This document shows positions 26,651 through 36,221 of a stretch of 64,000 nucleotides of DNA, in pieces. This DNA is from Cytobacillus stercorigallinarum (GTDB lineage Bacteria; Bacillota; Bacilli; Bacillales; Cytobacillaceae). Made by a program: the position numbers and the translations under genes. The notes beneath the pieces were generated by a model. It did not search any database. It saw nothing but the letters and a program-made list of their open reading frames with translations, and was not told the origin of the DNA. The stretch is taken from NCBI RefSeq assembly GCF_014836495.1, contig NZ_JACSQT010000008.1:1-64000 (forward strand), written 5' to 3'. The first letter of the stretch is position 1. Every line of letters starts with the position of its first letter.

Positions 26651-27541
26651 GTGGATGAACAAAAATATAAGAATTTAAAAATTGGTGAAAAAGGTGCAAA
26701 GTTAAGTATTATTGTTTACATCATACTATCGGTTTTTAAGTTGACCGTTGCCTATATGACAAACTCAGCTGCTCTAAAAGCAGATGGATTAAATAATGTG
26801 ACAGACATCATTGCGAGTATTGCCGTTCTGGTGGGCTTACGAATTTCACAACGACCTCCAGATAAAGACCATAAATACGGACATTGGAAAAGTGAAGCAA
26901 TTGCCTCCTTGATTGCTGCTTTTATTATGTTTGCTGTCGGTGCAGAAGTAATTATTGGAGCGTTTTCCTCTTTAGTGAATCAAACTTCCGAAGTGCCTAA
27001 TGCGATTGCTGGATATGTGGCTTTATTGGCTGCTGCAATTATGTTTGTTGTGTCTATTTACAACCAAAAGTTGGCTAATAGTATTGATAGTAAATCATTG
27101 TATGCAGTGGCTATGGATAACCGCTCTGATGCACTGGTTAGTATCGGTGCAGCAATTGGTATATTTGGATCACAACTTGGATTACCTTGGTTAGATACAG
27201 TAACAGCTGTAATAGTTGGCTGTTTGATTGTTAAAACAGCATGGGAGATCTTCAGAGACTCAACACATCAACTAACAGACGGCTTTGATGAAGATAAGAT
27301 TGAGGAATATGAAAATGCCATTCATGCGATTGAAGGCGTGAAAGAAATAAAGGAAATCAAAGGGCGTTTGTATGGAAATAATATTGTTGTCGATGTGATT
27401 ATTTGTGTAGAAGGAACGATGGATATTAACCTTGCCCATGATCTCGCTACAGTAGTTGAAAAAGAATTAATCGAGAATCATCATGTTTATGATGTTCATG
27501 TTCACGTTGAGCCTCATGAAACTTGTGAAGATAGGGCCTAA
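26651..27541 (+). CDS. Cation diffusion facilitator (MneP/MneS-like)
   Basis: A 296-residue CDF exporter with six membrane segments and a C-terminal cytoplasmic domain. Metal-site motifs are KADGLNNVTD in segment II, HKYGHWKSE after it, and AMDNRSDALVS in segment V. Asp-rich rather than His-rich sites (DxxxD with NxxxD) fit the Mn/Fe branch seen in B. subtilis MneP and MneS, so manganese export is likely but unproven. The GTG at 26651 is preferred because GAAGGG lies about ten bases before it. Confidence 0.85.
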   Translation: MDEQKYKNLKIGEKGAKLSIIVYIILSVFKLTVAYMTNSAALKADGLNNVTDIIASIAVLVGLRISQRPPDKDHKYGHWKSEAIASLIAAFIMFAVGAEVIIGAFSSLVNQTSEVPNAIAGYVALLAAAIMFVVSIYNQKLANSIDSKSLYAVAMDNRSDALVSIGAAIGIFGSQLGLPWLDTVTAVIVGCLIVKTAWEIFRDSTHQLTDGFDEDKIEEYENAIHAIEGVKEIKEIKGRLYGNNIVVDVIICVEGTMDINLAHDLATVVEKELIENHHVYDVHVHVEPHETCEDRA

Positions 27542-27546
27542 TAGTA

Positions 27547-27590
27547 AGTAAAGAAGCTCATCTGATTAAATTCAGGTGAGCTTCTTTACT
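27547..27590 (+). terminator. Terminator after the CDF gene
   Basis: A long stem pairs AGTAAAGAAGCTCA with TGAGCTTCTTTACT, extended by partial pairing toward the loop. Confidence 0.85.
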
Positions 27591-27695
27591 ATTGGGAGAA
27601 CAAAACATTTACAAAAGGGGAAAATCTATTTGACCAAATTGAGTAAGTAAGCGTTAAAATAAATAAGTTAGAAAAAGAAATAGAGGAGAGACTGG

Positions 27696-29420
27696 ATGCG
27701 TTCATTTGGAAGACTATTAAATTACATAAAGCCATATTGGTTTTTGGCTTGTTTAGGACCATTTTTAATGTTTATCGAAGTAAGTATGGATTTACTTCAG
27801 CCCACAATTATGCAACATATGATTGATAATGCGATCGCTAATAATAACACGGAGCTGACAATTCAGCTTGGTATTTCTATGATTATTGTCGCCATCATCG
27901 GCTTAATAGGTGGGGTTGGTTGTTCTATTTTTAGCACAAAAGCTGCGGTTCATTTTTCAACAGACATAAGAAAGGATGTATTTAATCGTATTGTGCAATT
28001 TTCTAGTAGGGACGTGGATCGTTATGGTTCGGGCAAGCTCATAACGATTGTAAGTAATGATATTAGTGTATTACAGCGCGCGGTATTAATGACGTTAAAA
28101 GTTTTTGTAAGGGGGCCGTTATTGTTCATTGGCAGTGTCCTAATCGTCTTTTTTACTGCAAGAGAACTTTTTCCAATTGTTATGATTGCTGTGCCGATTT
28201 TATTTATTATTATTATTTATTTCACCAAAAAATCAGCGTCTTTATTTGAAAAAGTGCAAGTAGCAATCGATGGCATCAATACCCGCTTACAAGAAAATTT
28301 AGCCGGTATTCGCGTCGTTAAAGCATTCGGAAGAGAAAACTTTGAAATGAAGCGATTTGCCGAAAAAAACAATATGTTAACGAAGGTCAATATTTCTGCA
28401 GAACAATTGATTGCTCTTATGATGCCCTTATTGCTTTTTATCGTGAATTTAGGCATTGTGGCTGCTTTATGGCTTGGTGTCATAAAGGTGGATGGAGGAA
28501 CAATTGAAGTCGGAGCAATCCTTGCTTTTATTAACTATATGACGATTATTATGAATGGCTTGATGTCCAGTAGCCATGTGTTGATGTTAATAACAAGAGC
28601 TTTCCCTTCGGCTAATCGAATTCAAGAAGTATTAACGGTTGAAAAAGATATGGTAGACGGTGAACATACCATTGCTCAACAGAAAGAGGAGCATTTATTA
28701 TTTAAAGATGTTGCTTTTAGTTATAGCAAAAATGGTGAATATGTGCTAAAAAATATAAACTTCACTATTCAACGAGGAAAGACGTTAGGAATTATTGGTC
28801 CAACTGGTAGTGGAAAGACAACAATAGCCAAACTCATTCCTCGATTGTATGATGTCGATCATGGTCAAATCCTTTTGAACGGTGTGGATATTAAAAGTTA
28901 CACGAAGGAAACATTACGGAAACAAATCGGTTTTGTTAGCCAACGTGCGCTATTATTTTCAGGTACTATTGCAGACAATCTAAAAGATGGGAGAACCGAT
29001 GCATCACTAGAAGAAATGAAGCAAGCGGCAAATGATGCCTGTGCAGTTGAATTTATTGATAAATTGGATGAAGGTTATGAGTATGAAGTGGCGCAAGGAG
29101 GGAAGAATTTTTCCGGTGGGCAAAGGCAAAGACTTTCCATTGCTAGAGCATTTATTAGGAAGCCAGACTTGCTCATTCTTGATGACTCAACCTCAGCCGT
29201 TGATGCCCTATCTGAAAAGGGAATTCAACATGCATTAAACCAACGTCATTCGACGAAAGTGATTATTTCATCAAAAATATCCTCAATAAGAGAAGCGGAT
29301 GAGATCATTGTTCTTCATGAGGGTGAGATTGTCGCTAAAGGTAATCATGAGACGTTGTTAGAAGAAAGTGAAGTATATAAGGAGATTTATCAAACACAAG
29401 GGGGAGCCGGCCATGAGTAA
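27696..29420 (+). CDS. Heterodimeric ABC exporter half-transporter with degenerate NBD (YfiB-like)
   Basis: A 574-residue half-transporter: a six-segment membrane domain (about 1-310) fused to an ATPase domain. Walker A is GPTGSGKTT and the signature FSGGQRQRLSIARA is intact. Walker B reads LLILDDSTSAVD, with Asp where the catalytic Glu is usual, and the H-loop His is replaced (IISSKISS). Such non-catalytic domains pair with a canonical partner, which is encoded next. The pair resembles B. subtilis YfiB/YfiC in size and order. The substrate is unknown. Confidence 0.88.
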   Translation: MRSFGRLLNYIKPYWFLACLGPFLMFIEVSMDLLQPTIMQHMIDNAIANNNTELTIQLGISMIIVAIIGLIGGVGCSIFSTKAAVHFSTDIRKDVFNRIVQFSSRDVDRYGSGKLITIVSNDISVLQRAVLMTLKVFVRGPLLFIGSVLIVFFTARELFPIVMIAVPILFIIIIYFTKKSASLFEKVQVAIDGINTRLQENLAGIRVVKAFGRENFEMKRFAEKNNMLTKVNISAEQLIALMMPLLLFIVNLGIVAALWLGVIKVDGGTIEVGAILAFINYMTIIMNGLMSSSHVLMLITRAFPSANRIQEVLTVEKDMVDGEHTIAQQKEEHLLFKDVAFSYSKNGEYVLKNINFTIQRGKTLGIIGPTGSGKTTIAKLIPRLYDVDHGQILLNGVDIKSYTKETLRKQIGFVSQRALLFSGTIADNLKDGRTDASLEEMKQAANDACAVEFIDKLDEGYEYEVAQGGKNFSGGQRQRLSIARAFIRKPDLLILDDSTSAVDALSEKGIQHALNQRHSTKVIISSKISSIREADEIIVLHEGEIVAKGNHETLLEESEVYKEIYQTQGGAGHE

Positions 29421-31221
29421 TCAACCAAAAGAACAAAAAACACTAGATTTTGGCCGAGGTCCTAGCCGTATGAATGGTAAAGGGGCGACACCGAAAAAAT
29501 TTATAGGGACATTGCTACGTATATGGCAGTATATGAAACAACAAAAGATAAGAATGATACTTGTTGTTTTTATGGTGTTATTATCAACTTTATTTACATT
29601 AGCTGGTCCTTATTTAATCGGTGTCATCATTGATGATTTTATTTTAAAAGGTGAAATTACAGGTACCATTGTCATGTCCGCCTTACTAGCATGTATATAT
29701 ATTCTTATATCTATTACTACATGGGCACAAACGCTCATCATGGTAAATGTGTCGTTATTAACAATAAAAAAAATCCGTCAGGAATTATTTGATCAGCTCC
29801 AAAGTTTATCGTTGAAATTTTTCGATAAGCGTTCTTATGGCGAATTAATGAGTCGAGTAACAAATGATATCGATAATTTACATGCAGCGCTTAGTCAAAG
29901 TGTGATTCAAATCGTTTCATCCGTTTTAACAATTACCGGAGTAGCGATTGCGATGATTGCATTAAATGGTGTGATGGCCATCGTGGCATTCTTGGTGATT
30001 CCACTTATGTTTTTAGCAACGAAAGCGATTGTCTCTTATAGTAGTCATTATTTTTCTGCGAGACAGCGAGATCTCGGCGAAGTGAATGGGCAGGTAGAGG
30101 AGTCAATCTCTGGATTGGAGATTATTGCATTATATGGCAAAGAGGATGACGTTCTTACTTCTTTTGAGCATAAAAATGAAATGTTAAGAACTTCTTCTAT
30201 TCGTGCTGAAATATCATCAGGTTTTCTTGGCCCTGTGAATAACTTTATAAATAACTTGGGATTAGCCTTTATTATTTTTACAGGCGCATTACTCGCGATT
30301 GTAAATATGGCTTCGATAGGGATGATTGCATCATTTGTGACGTATTCCCGTAATTTTTACCGTCCAATTAATCAGTTGTCTAATTTGATTACCACTTTTC
30401 AATCGGCCATAGCTGGTGCAGAACGTGTTTTTGAAATTTTAGATGAAAAAACAGATATAGTTGAAAGTCCGTCAGCTCTAAAGGTATCGGCATTGGTAGG
30501 AAATGTTGAATTTAGGAATGTTTCTTTTGCTTATGAGCAGAGAGAGGTTTTATCATCGCTTAGTTTTAGTGTGAAAGCTGGAGAGACTATTGCCATCGTT
30601 GGTCCAACTGGTTCAGGTAAAACAACCATCATTCAATTACTCGCTCGTTTTTATGATGTTACAAAAGGGGCAATCTATATTGATGGTGAAGACATAAGAG
30701 ACTATGAAATACGTCTACTTCGTAAAAATATCGGAATCGTTTTACAAGATTCTTATTTATTTTCTGGAACGGTTATGGAGAATATTCGTTATGGGAAGCT
30801 TAAAGCAAAAGATACAGATGTAATCGAGGCAGCCAAGCTTGCGTCAGCTCATGCCTTTATAAAGCATCTCCCGAAAGGATATGATACGTTTATCGAAAGT
30901 GGCGGTAGCAATTTAAGTCAAGGACAAAAACAGCTTCTTTCTATCGCAAGAGCAATGCTTGCGAATCCCAATATTCTAATATTAGATGAAGCCACATCCA
31001 GTATTGATACACAAACTGAAATTCAAATTCAAAAGGGATTGGCACAATTAACAAAAGGGAAAACGACATTTGTCATTGCCCATCGCCTCAAAACAATTGA
31101 GCAAGCCAATCATATTATGGTCATAAAGGATGGAGAAATTGTTGAACAAGGCAGTCATCAGCGGTTATATAATAAGCAAGGGGTTTATGCAGATATGTAT
31201 AAACAGCAGTTTTTAAATTAA
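29413..31221 (+). CDS. Heterodimeric ABC exporter half-transporter with canonical NBD (YfiC-like)
   Basis: A 602-residue half-transporter. The ATPase has Walker A GPTGSGKTT, a slightly altered signature NLSQGQKQLLSIARA, Walker B ILILDEATSSID with catalytic Glu, and an intact H-loop FVIAHRLKTI. It overlaps the preceding gene by eight bases and starts at the ATG behind GGGGGAGCC. With its partner it should form an exporter with one consensus and one degenerate ATP site. Confidence 0.9.
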   Translation: MSNQPKEQKTLDFGRGPSRMNGKGATPKKFIGTLLRIWQYMKQQKIRMILVVFMVLLSTLFTLAGPYLIGVIIDDFILKGEITGTIVMSALLACIYILISITTWAQTLIMVNVSLLTIKKIRQELFDQLQSLSLKFFDKRSYGELMSRVTNDIDNLHAALSQSVIQIVSSVLTITGVAIAMIALNGVMAIVAFLVIPLMFLATKAIVSYSSHYFSARQRDLGEVNGQVEESISGLEIIALYGKEDDVLTSFEHKNEMLRTSSIRAEISSGFLGPVNNFINNLGLAFIIFTGALLAIVNMASIGMIASFVTYSRNFYRPINQLSNLITTFQSAIAGAERVFEILDEKTDIVESPSALKVSALVGNVEFRNVSFAYEQREVLSSLSFSVKAGETIAIVGPTGSGKTTIIQLLARFYDVTKGAIYIDGEDIRDYEIRLLRKNIGIVLQDSYLFSGTVMENIRYGKLKAKDTDVIEAAKLASAHAFIKHLPKGYDTFIESGGSNLSQGQKQLLSIARAMLANPNILILDEATSSIDTQTEIQIQKGLAQLTKGKTTFVIAHRLKTIEQANHIMVIKDGEIVEQGSHQRLYNKQGVYADMYKQQFLN

Positions 31222-31303
31222 CAAAAGTTAAGGCAGAAAGCAACTCGAAGTGAGTTTTGAAGGGATGAAACGGATTAGCATTCACATTGAAATTAAAATA
31301 GGA

Positions 31304-31344
31304 GATGATTGTGCGAGGGCTTGAGCTTGCCCTGCACAATCATC
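31304..31344. terminator. Bidirectional terminator between the ABC exporter and rocR
   Basis: Arms 31304-31320 and 31329-31344 (GATGATTGTGC.. with ..GCACAATCATC, one bulge) form a long stem between convergent genes. A T-run follows some bases later on the plus strand. Confidence 0.7.
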
Positions 31345-31369
31345 AACAGATTAGTGTTTTTTGTGTATG

Positions 31370-32773
31370 TTATTGTAAATGGTGTTTTTTAATCCTATAT
31401 TGCAAATTCTGTCTGCTCATACCAAGTTCCTTTGCTGTCTTGGTAATATGGTGCTGATTTCTTATAAGAGCTTGTTGAATAAATTCGCGCTCGGCTTTTG
31501 TTAAATAGTCATTTAAAGTTTGCCCAATGTGCTCAAACTTATGGCTGTCGGTTGAGTGTTCGAATACTTTCTCTTTTCTCAAGAATGGTTGGGATTGTAA
31601 TCGATGACGATAATGAAAAGGTAAGTGATGATAGGTAATCGTTTGTTCGTATTCGATTAAGTTCATTGCGCCTTCAATAAGATGTTCTAGCTCTCTGACA
31701 TTACCTGGCCATTCATAATGAAAAAGGTTTGATAAAAGGAGAGGATCAATATCTTTTACTCCCATTGCAAACTTTTCATTATATTTATGAATGAAATGGT
31801 AGGCAAGTTCCTCTATGTCTTCTCTACGCTCTTTTAACGGAGGGATAGCTAAAGAAACGACACCTAACCGATAATATAAATCTTTTCTTAAATGTCCATG
31901 TGTAATTGCATCAATCGGATCCTCATTAATTGTAGCAATAATACGGACATTAAATGACCGGTCTCTCGTATCCCCCACTCGTCTTACTTTTTTCTCTTGT
32001 AGAACTCTCAATAATTTTGCTTGTAAGTGTATATTTAAAGAATTAATTTCATCCAGTAGAAGTGTACCACCTTCTGCTTCTTCAAATAATCCCGGTCTTT
32101 CGATTGCACCGGTGAATGCCCCTTTTTTCGTACCAAAAAGCAAACCTTCAATTAAGTTGTCCGGGATGGCAGCACAGTTTTGCGAAATAAATGGTTTATG
32201 TGCCCGCTCACTTGCGTTGTGAATGCTTTGAGCAAATAGTTCTTTTCCTGTACCTGTGTCCCCGATAATTAAAATAGAAGAATCCGTTCGCGTCGCTCTT
32301 TTACTTGCCTCGATCACATCAGTTATGGCAGGACTATGACCAATGATACTTTGAAAAGTAAAGCGGGTTTCTTCTCTTTGTTGTCTATTCTCCCTGATTA
32401 ACTTTTCTAATTTTGTAATATCGCGGGCAATCTCCATTGCGCCAATACGCTCGTTTTCATAGAAAATGGGGAGAGTATGATTAACCGTAGTAATTTCTAG
32501 TCCTTGATTATTGTAATAACTTTGTTTTGCGTTTTCGATTTTAATGCCTTTTTCAACCGCTTCAAGTAACCGACTTTCTTCATTATGTTCAAATGAAAAG
32601 ACATCATATAAGTTTTTATAGAGTACCTCGGATTTAGCCATCCCTTCAATTTCAGCCATTTTTCGGTTATAAATAACCGTATTTCCGCCTTCATCAACGA
32701 CATGGACACCAGCGTCAATTTCATCTAAGACTTTGTCATAATAGTAATTCATTCGTTTTAGAAAATTGTTCAT
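31370..32773 (-). CDS. rocR: Sigma-54-dependent transcriptional activator, RocR type
   Basis: A 467-residue activator: an N-terminal PAS-type sensor (VLDEIDAGVHVVDEGGNTVI), a central AAA+ domain with Walker A GDTGTGKELFAQ, the sigma-54-contact loop near GAFTGA and EEAEGGTLLLDEI, and a C-terminal Fis-type HTH (TKTAKELGMSRQNLQYRIKKH). B. subtilis RocR (461 residues) activates roc genes with SigL when ornithine or citrulline is present. It is divergent from rocA, which has a -24/-12 promoter. The ATG at 32773 has a GGGGGGGA ribosome binding site. Confidence 0.9.
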   Translation of the reverse strand: MNNFLKRMNYYYDKVLDEIDAGVHVVDEGGNTVIYNRKMAEIEGMAKSEVLYKNLYDVFSFEHNEESRLLEAVEKGIKIENAKQSYYNNQGLEITTVNHTLPIFYENERIGAMEIARDITKLEKLIRENRQQREETRFTFQSIIGHSPAITDVIEASKRATRTDSSILIIGDTGTGKELFAQSIHNASERAHKPFISQNCAAIPDNLIEGLLFGTKKGAFTGAIERPGLFEEAEGGTLLLDEINSLNIHLQAKLLRVLQEKKVRRVGDTRDRSFNVRIIATINEDPIDAITHGHLRKDLYYRLGVVSLAIPPLKERREDIEELAYHFIHKYNEKFAMGVKDIDPLLLSNLFHYEWPGNVRELEHLIEGAMNLIEYEQTITYHHLPFHYRHRLQSQPFLRKEKVFEHSTDSHKFEHIGQTLNDYLTKAEREFIQQALIRNQHHITKTAKELGMSRQNLQYRIKKHHLQ

Positions 32774-32809
32774 GAATGTCCCCCCCTGTAATTCCTTATT
32801 ATACACATT

Positions 32810-32870
32810 CGCAAAAAAAATTTGCGGAAGGGGTGAAAAAAATTTTTGCATAACGAAAAATTTTTTTGCG
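32810..32870 (+). promoter_or_regulatory. Candidate RocR upstream activating sequences
   Basis: A perfect repeat CGCAAA-N5-TTTGCG occupies 32810-32826. Related A/T-rich half sites follow: ATTTTTGCATAACG near 32842-32855 and CGAAAAATTTTTTTGCG at 32854-32870. They lie 40-105 bases upstream of the -24/-12 promoter, the usual position for an enhancer-type activator. Confidence 0.65.
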
Positions 32871-32911
32871 TCTAATAAGAGAAATATATTATTTATTCGC
32901 ATTTTTAGTAA

Positions 32912-32929
32912 TTGGCACGTTATTTGCAA
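32912..32929 (+). promoter_or_regulatory. SigL (sigma-54) -24/-12 promoter of rocA-rocD
   Basis: TTGGCACGTTATTTGCAA matches the consensus TGGCAC-N5-TTGCA, with GG at 32914-32915 and GC at 32926-32927. Confidence 0.92.
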
Positions 32930-32992
32930 TAATAATGGGGAACGTTAAAAATAGAATAAGAGAATCAAAATATAGAGTAGGAGGGATTTCGA

Positions 32993-34540
32993 ATGGTACA
33001 GCCATATAAACATGAACCATTTACTGATTTTAGCGTAGAAAGTAATCAAGCGGATTATTTAAAAGGACTTGAAACGGTTAAATCCTATTTAGGTCAAGAT
33101 TATGATTTATTAATTGATGGTGAAAGAATCTCTACAAAAGAGAAAATCGTATCTAACAATCCAGCAAATAAAGAAGAAGTCATTGGTCGTGTGTCAAAAG
33201 CAGATCAAGCATTAGCAGAAAAAGCAATGCAATCGGCTGTAAACGCATTTCAATCTTGGCGTAAAGTGAAGCCAGAAACGCGTGCGGATGTTTTGTTTAA
33301 AGCCGCTGCAATTATTAGAAGACGTAAACATGAGTTTTCCGCTCTAATGACAAAAGAAGCGGGTAAGCCTTGGAATGAGGCAGATGCTGATACAGCAGAG
33401 GCTATCGATTTCTTAGAATATTATGCCCGACAAATGCTAGCGATTAAAGATGGCGTACCTGTCAATAGCCGACCGAATGAATACAATCGTTATGACTATA
33501 TTCCACTTGGAGTGGGAGTTATTATTTCTCCTTGGAACTTCCCGTTTGCCATCATGGCTGGTACAACAGTTGCTGCGATTGTGGCAGGTAATACGGTGCT
33601 TTTAAAGCCAGCTTCAACGACACCAATCGTTGCGGCTAAATTTGTAGAGGTATTAGAAGAAGCTGGATTACCGAAAGGCGTACTTAACTTTGTACCAGGA
33701 AGTGGAGCAGAGGTCGGTGACTATTTAGTTGACCATAAGGATACTCGGTTTATTTCATTTACAGGCTCAAGAGATGTTGGTCTTCGAATTAACGAACGTG
33801 CATCTAAACTAAATGATGGTCAAATTTGGATTAAACGTGTGATTGCTGAAATGGGAGGGAAAGATACGATTGTTGTTGATAAAGATGCTGATTTAGAGCT
33901 TGCTGCACAATCAATCGTCGCTTCTGCTTTCGGATTTTCTGGACAAAAATGCTCAGCCTGTTCTCGTGCAGTCATTGTAGAAGAGGTTTATGATCAAGTA
34001 CTAGCAAGAGCAGTTGAAATTGCTAAAGAGAAAAAGGCAGGTAATCCAGAAGATCGAAGTAACTTTACAGGCCCAGTCATTGATCAATCAGCATTTAATA
34101 AGATTATGAGTTATATTGAAATTGGAAAAGAAGAAGGAAAGCTTATGCTTGGTGGTGAAGGCGATGATTCTAAAGGTTATTTCATTCAGCCAACGATATT
34201 TGCGGACCTAGACCCACAAGCGCGCATTATGCAAGAAGAGATTTTCGGTCCAGTCGTCGGTTTTACAAAGGCAAAAGACTTTAATCATGCAATCGAGATC
34301 GCGAACAATACAGAATATGGCTTAACTGGAGCTGTTCTCACGAATAATCGTGAACATATCCAACAAGCAAGAGAAGATTTCCATGTCGGTAATCTCTATT
34401 TTAATCGTGGTTGTACGGGTGCCATTGTTGGTTATCAGCCATTTGGTGGTTTTAATATGTCAGGTACAGATTCAAAAGCAGGCGGACCAGATTATATTAT
34501 GCTTCATATGCAAGCAAAAACTACGTCTGAAATGTATTAA
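32993..34540 (+). CDS. rocA: 1-pyrroline-5-carboxylate dehydrogenase (L-glutamate gamma-semialdehyde dehydrogenase)
   Basis: A 515-residue aldehyde dehydrogenase of the RocA/PutA branch. [32 protein letters not shown], the catalytic Glu in [10 protein letters not shown] and the catalytic Cys in [12 protein letters not shown] are present. It oxidises glutamate semialdehyde to glutamate with NAD. GGAGGG lies before the ATG. It is the first gene after the SigL promoter and precedes rocD. Confidence 0.94.
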   Translation: MVQPYKHEPFTDFSVESNQADYLKGLETVKSYLGQDYDLLIDGERISTKEKIVSNNPANKEEVIGRVSKADQALAEKAMQSAVNAFQSWRKVKPETRADVLFKAAAIIRRRKHEFSALMTKEAGKPWNEADADTAEAIDFLEYYARQMLAIKDGVPVNSRPNEYNRYDYIPLGVGVIISPWNFPFAIMAGTTVAAIVAGNTVLLKPASTTPIVAAKFVEVLEEAGLPKGVLNFVPGSGAEVGDYLVDHKDTRFISFTGSRDVGLRINERASKLNDGQIWIKRVIAEMGGKDTIVVDKDADLELAAQSIVASAFGFSGQKCSACSRAVIVEEVYDQVLARAVEIAKEKKAGNPEDRSNFTGPVIDQSAFNKIMSYIEIGKEEGKLMLGGEGDDSKGYFIQPTIFADLDPQARIMQEEIFGPVVGFTKAKDFNHAIEIANNTEYGLTGAVLTNNREHIQQAREDFHVGNLYFNRGCTGAIVGYQPFGGFNMSGTDSKAGGPDYIMLHMQAKTTSEMY

Positions 34541-34553
34541 ATTCAATCAAGGC

Positions 34554-34577
34554 AGAAAGGGATGATTATCCCTTTCT
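34554..34577 (+). repeat. Intercistronic hairpin between rocA and rocD
   Basis: Perfect 10-base arms AGAAAGGGAT/ATCCCTTTCT (34554-34563 and 34568-34577) with a 4-base loop and no T-run. It may stabilise the rocA message or tune rocD expression. Confidence 0.65.
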
Positions 34578-34616
34578 AGCGACCTATTAATCAAAACAGG
34601 AAGGATGTCGATAAAG

Positions 34617-35816
34617 ATGAAAAATACAGTACAAACAAAACACCTGATCGAACAATCTGAAAAATTTGGTGCGAATAACTATCATCCACTGCCAATTGTT
34701 ATTAGTGAGGCAGAAGGTGTTTGGGTGAAGGATCCTGAGGGTAACAAATACATGGATATGTTAAGTGCGTATTCAGCAGTTAACCAAGGACATCGCCATC
34801 CAAAGATTATTCAAGCGTTGAAAGACCAGGCAGACCGCGTGACATTAACTTCAAGAGCTTTCCATAATGACCAATTGGGTCCTTGGTATGAAATGATTTG
34901 TGAGCTGACAGGTATGGAAATGGCTTTGCCAATGAACACAGGTGCAGAAGCGGTGGAAACAGCTGTAAAAGCAGCTCGTCGATGGGCTTATGATGTAAAA
35001 GGTGTAGCTGAGAATCAAGCAGAAATCATTGCTTGTATTGGAAACTTCCACGGCAGAACGATGACAGCTGTCTCCCTTTCTTCAGAAGAAGAATACCAAA
35101 AAGGTTTTGGTCCGATGCTTCCGGGGATTAAGCTAGTTCCTTATGGAGATATAGCTGCATTAAAAGCTGCTATTACAGAAAATACGGCTGCCTTTTTAAT
35201 TGAACCGATTCAAGGAGAAGCTGGAATTGTTATTCCACCAGAAGGGTTCTTAAAAGAAGCGCGTGATTTATGTAAAGAGAAGAATGTCCTGTTCATTGCT
35301 GATGAGATTCAAGCTGGGCTAGCACGCTCTGGAAAAATGTTTGCTTGTGAATGGGAAGGCGTAAGTCCTGATATGTACATTCTAGGTAAAGCTTTAGGTG
35401 GAGGGGTTTTCCCAATTTCTTGTGTTGTTTCAAGCAAGGAAGTTTTAGGTGTCTTCAATCCGGGCTCACATGGTTCAACATTTGGTGGGAACCCAATGGC
35501 ATGCGCGGTTTCTATGGCTTCCATTGAAGTAATTAAAGAAGAGAAGCTTGTAGAGCGATCTTTAGAGCTAGGTAACTATTTTGTTGATCAATTGAAAGAA
35601 ATAAACAATCCCATGATTAAAGAAGTCCGTGGACGTGGGTTGTTTATCGGTGTGGAGCTTACTGAACCCGCACGTAAATATTGTGAAGCATTGAAAGAAG
35701 AAGGGCTTCTTTGTAAAGAAACACATGATACGGTTATTCGCTTTGCCCCGCCACTTATTATTTCTAAAGAAGACCTTGATTGGGCAATTGAAAAAATAGT
35801 AAAAGTTTTAGGATAA
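34617..35816 (+). CDS. rocD: Ornithine aminotransferase
   Basis: A 399-residue class III PLP aminotransferase, almost collinear with B. subtilis RocD (401 residues). [42 protein letters not shown], the PLP-pocket [12 protein letters not shown] and the PLP Lys in [16 protein letters not shown] are visible. It converts ornithine and 2-oxoglutarate to glutamate semialdehyde, the RocA substrate. The ATG at 34605 abuts its AGGAAGG, so 34617 is the better start. The rocA-rocD order differs from the separate B. subtilis rocABC and rocDEF units. Confidence 0.93.
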   Translation: MKNTVQTKHLIEQSEKFGANNYHPLPIVISEAEGVWVKDPEGNKYMDMLSAYSAVNQGHRHPKIIQALKDQADRVTLTSRAFHNDQLGPWYEMICELTGMEMALPMNTGAEAVETAVKAARRWAYDVKGVAENQAEIIACIGNFHGRTMTAVSLSSEEEYQKGFGPMLPGIKLVPYGDIAALKAAITENTAAFLIEPIQGEAGIVIPPEGFLKEARDLCKEKNVLFIADEIQAGLARSGKMFACEWEGVSPDMYILGKALGGGVFPISCVVSSKEVLGVFNPGSHGSTFGGNPMACAVSMASIEVIKEEKLVERSLELGNYFVDQLKEINNPMIKEVRGRGLFIGVELTEPARKYCEALKEEGLLCKETHDTVIRFAPPLIISKEDLDWAIEKIVKVLG

Positions 35817-35891
35817 GACAGTTTTTAATAAATTATTAGAATAATTCTTCTATATATGATATTATCATAATAATCACTTTAATACTGTAAG

Positions 35892-35938
35892 AGGAGAAAG
35901 ATACAATCGATCACATTTATCTTTCTCCTAATCCTTTA
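35892..35938 (+). terminator. Terminator after rocD
   Basis: Arms 35892-35902 and 35919-35929 (AGGAGAAAGAT/ATCTTTCTCCT) form a perfect 11-bp stem followed by a T-containing tail. Confidence 0.75.
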
Positions 35939-35968
35939 TTTCATGGAAGTTATCAAACTTTTAAAAAA

Positions 35969-35982
35969 CGTAAACGCTTTCT
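35969..35982 (+). promoter_or_regulatory. Candidate cre (CcpA) site upstream of the M20 hydrolase operon
   Basis: CGTAAACGCTTTCT agrees with the cre consensus TGWAARCGYTWNCW at 13 of 14 positions. It lies about 60 bases upstream of a possible -35 element, so glucose-dependent control of the downstream operon is plausible. Confidence 0.55.
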
Positions 35983-36027
35983 TTTTTAGATAGATCTTGT
36001 TCTCATTTGTTTCTTGGTAAAGAGTAT

Positions 36028-36057
36028 TGCTTAATAAAACATGATAGTAATATAACT
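36028..36057 (+). promoter_or_regulatory. Candidate promoter of the M20-NhaC-racemase-GNAT operon
   Basis: TTGCTT (36028-36033) and TATAAC (36052-36057) with an 18-base spacer, upstream of a leader with a terminator. Confidence 0.45.
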
Positions 36058-36081
36058 TAGTGCAAACAAATTCAGCTAGAG

Positions 36082-36156
36082 ATTTCTCACCAAAGAAGAA
36101 CTGGCCATACTGTTCATTAGTGAGAAGTCCTTGTACATTCGTACAAGGCTTTTTGT
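36082..36156 (+). promoter_or_regulatory. Unclassified leader structure ending in an intrinsic terminator
   Basis: ATTTCTCAC (36082-36090) pairs with GTGAGAAGT (36120-36128) around a 29-base loop. The next base begins a perfect terminator: CCTTGTAC/GTACAAGG (36129-36136 and 36141-36148) followed by CTTTTTG. It lies in the 5' leader, 66 bases before the M20 hydrolase start, with no gene between. This suggests attenuation, but the stem fits no riboswitch family I know. Confidence 0.55.
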
Positions 36157-36221
36157 GTATCCAAAGATTAGTCAAAAATGAATTTTTGAAAAATTTTATA
36201 AAGTCTAAAAGGAATGATTTT

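Noticed and set aside
36064-36156. PreQ1, lysine, glycine or guanidine riboswitch before the M20 gene
   Set aside because: None of the conserved core sequences of these families is present; only the stem and terminator are clear.
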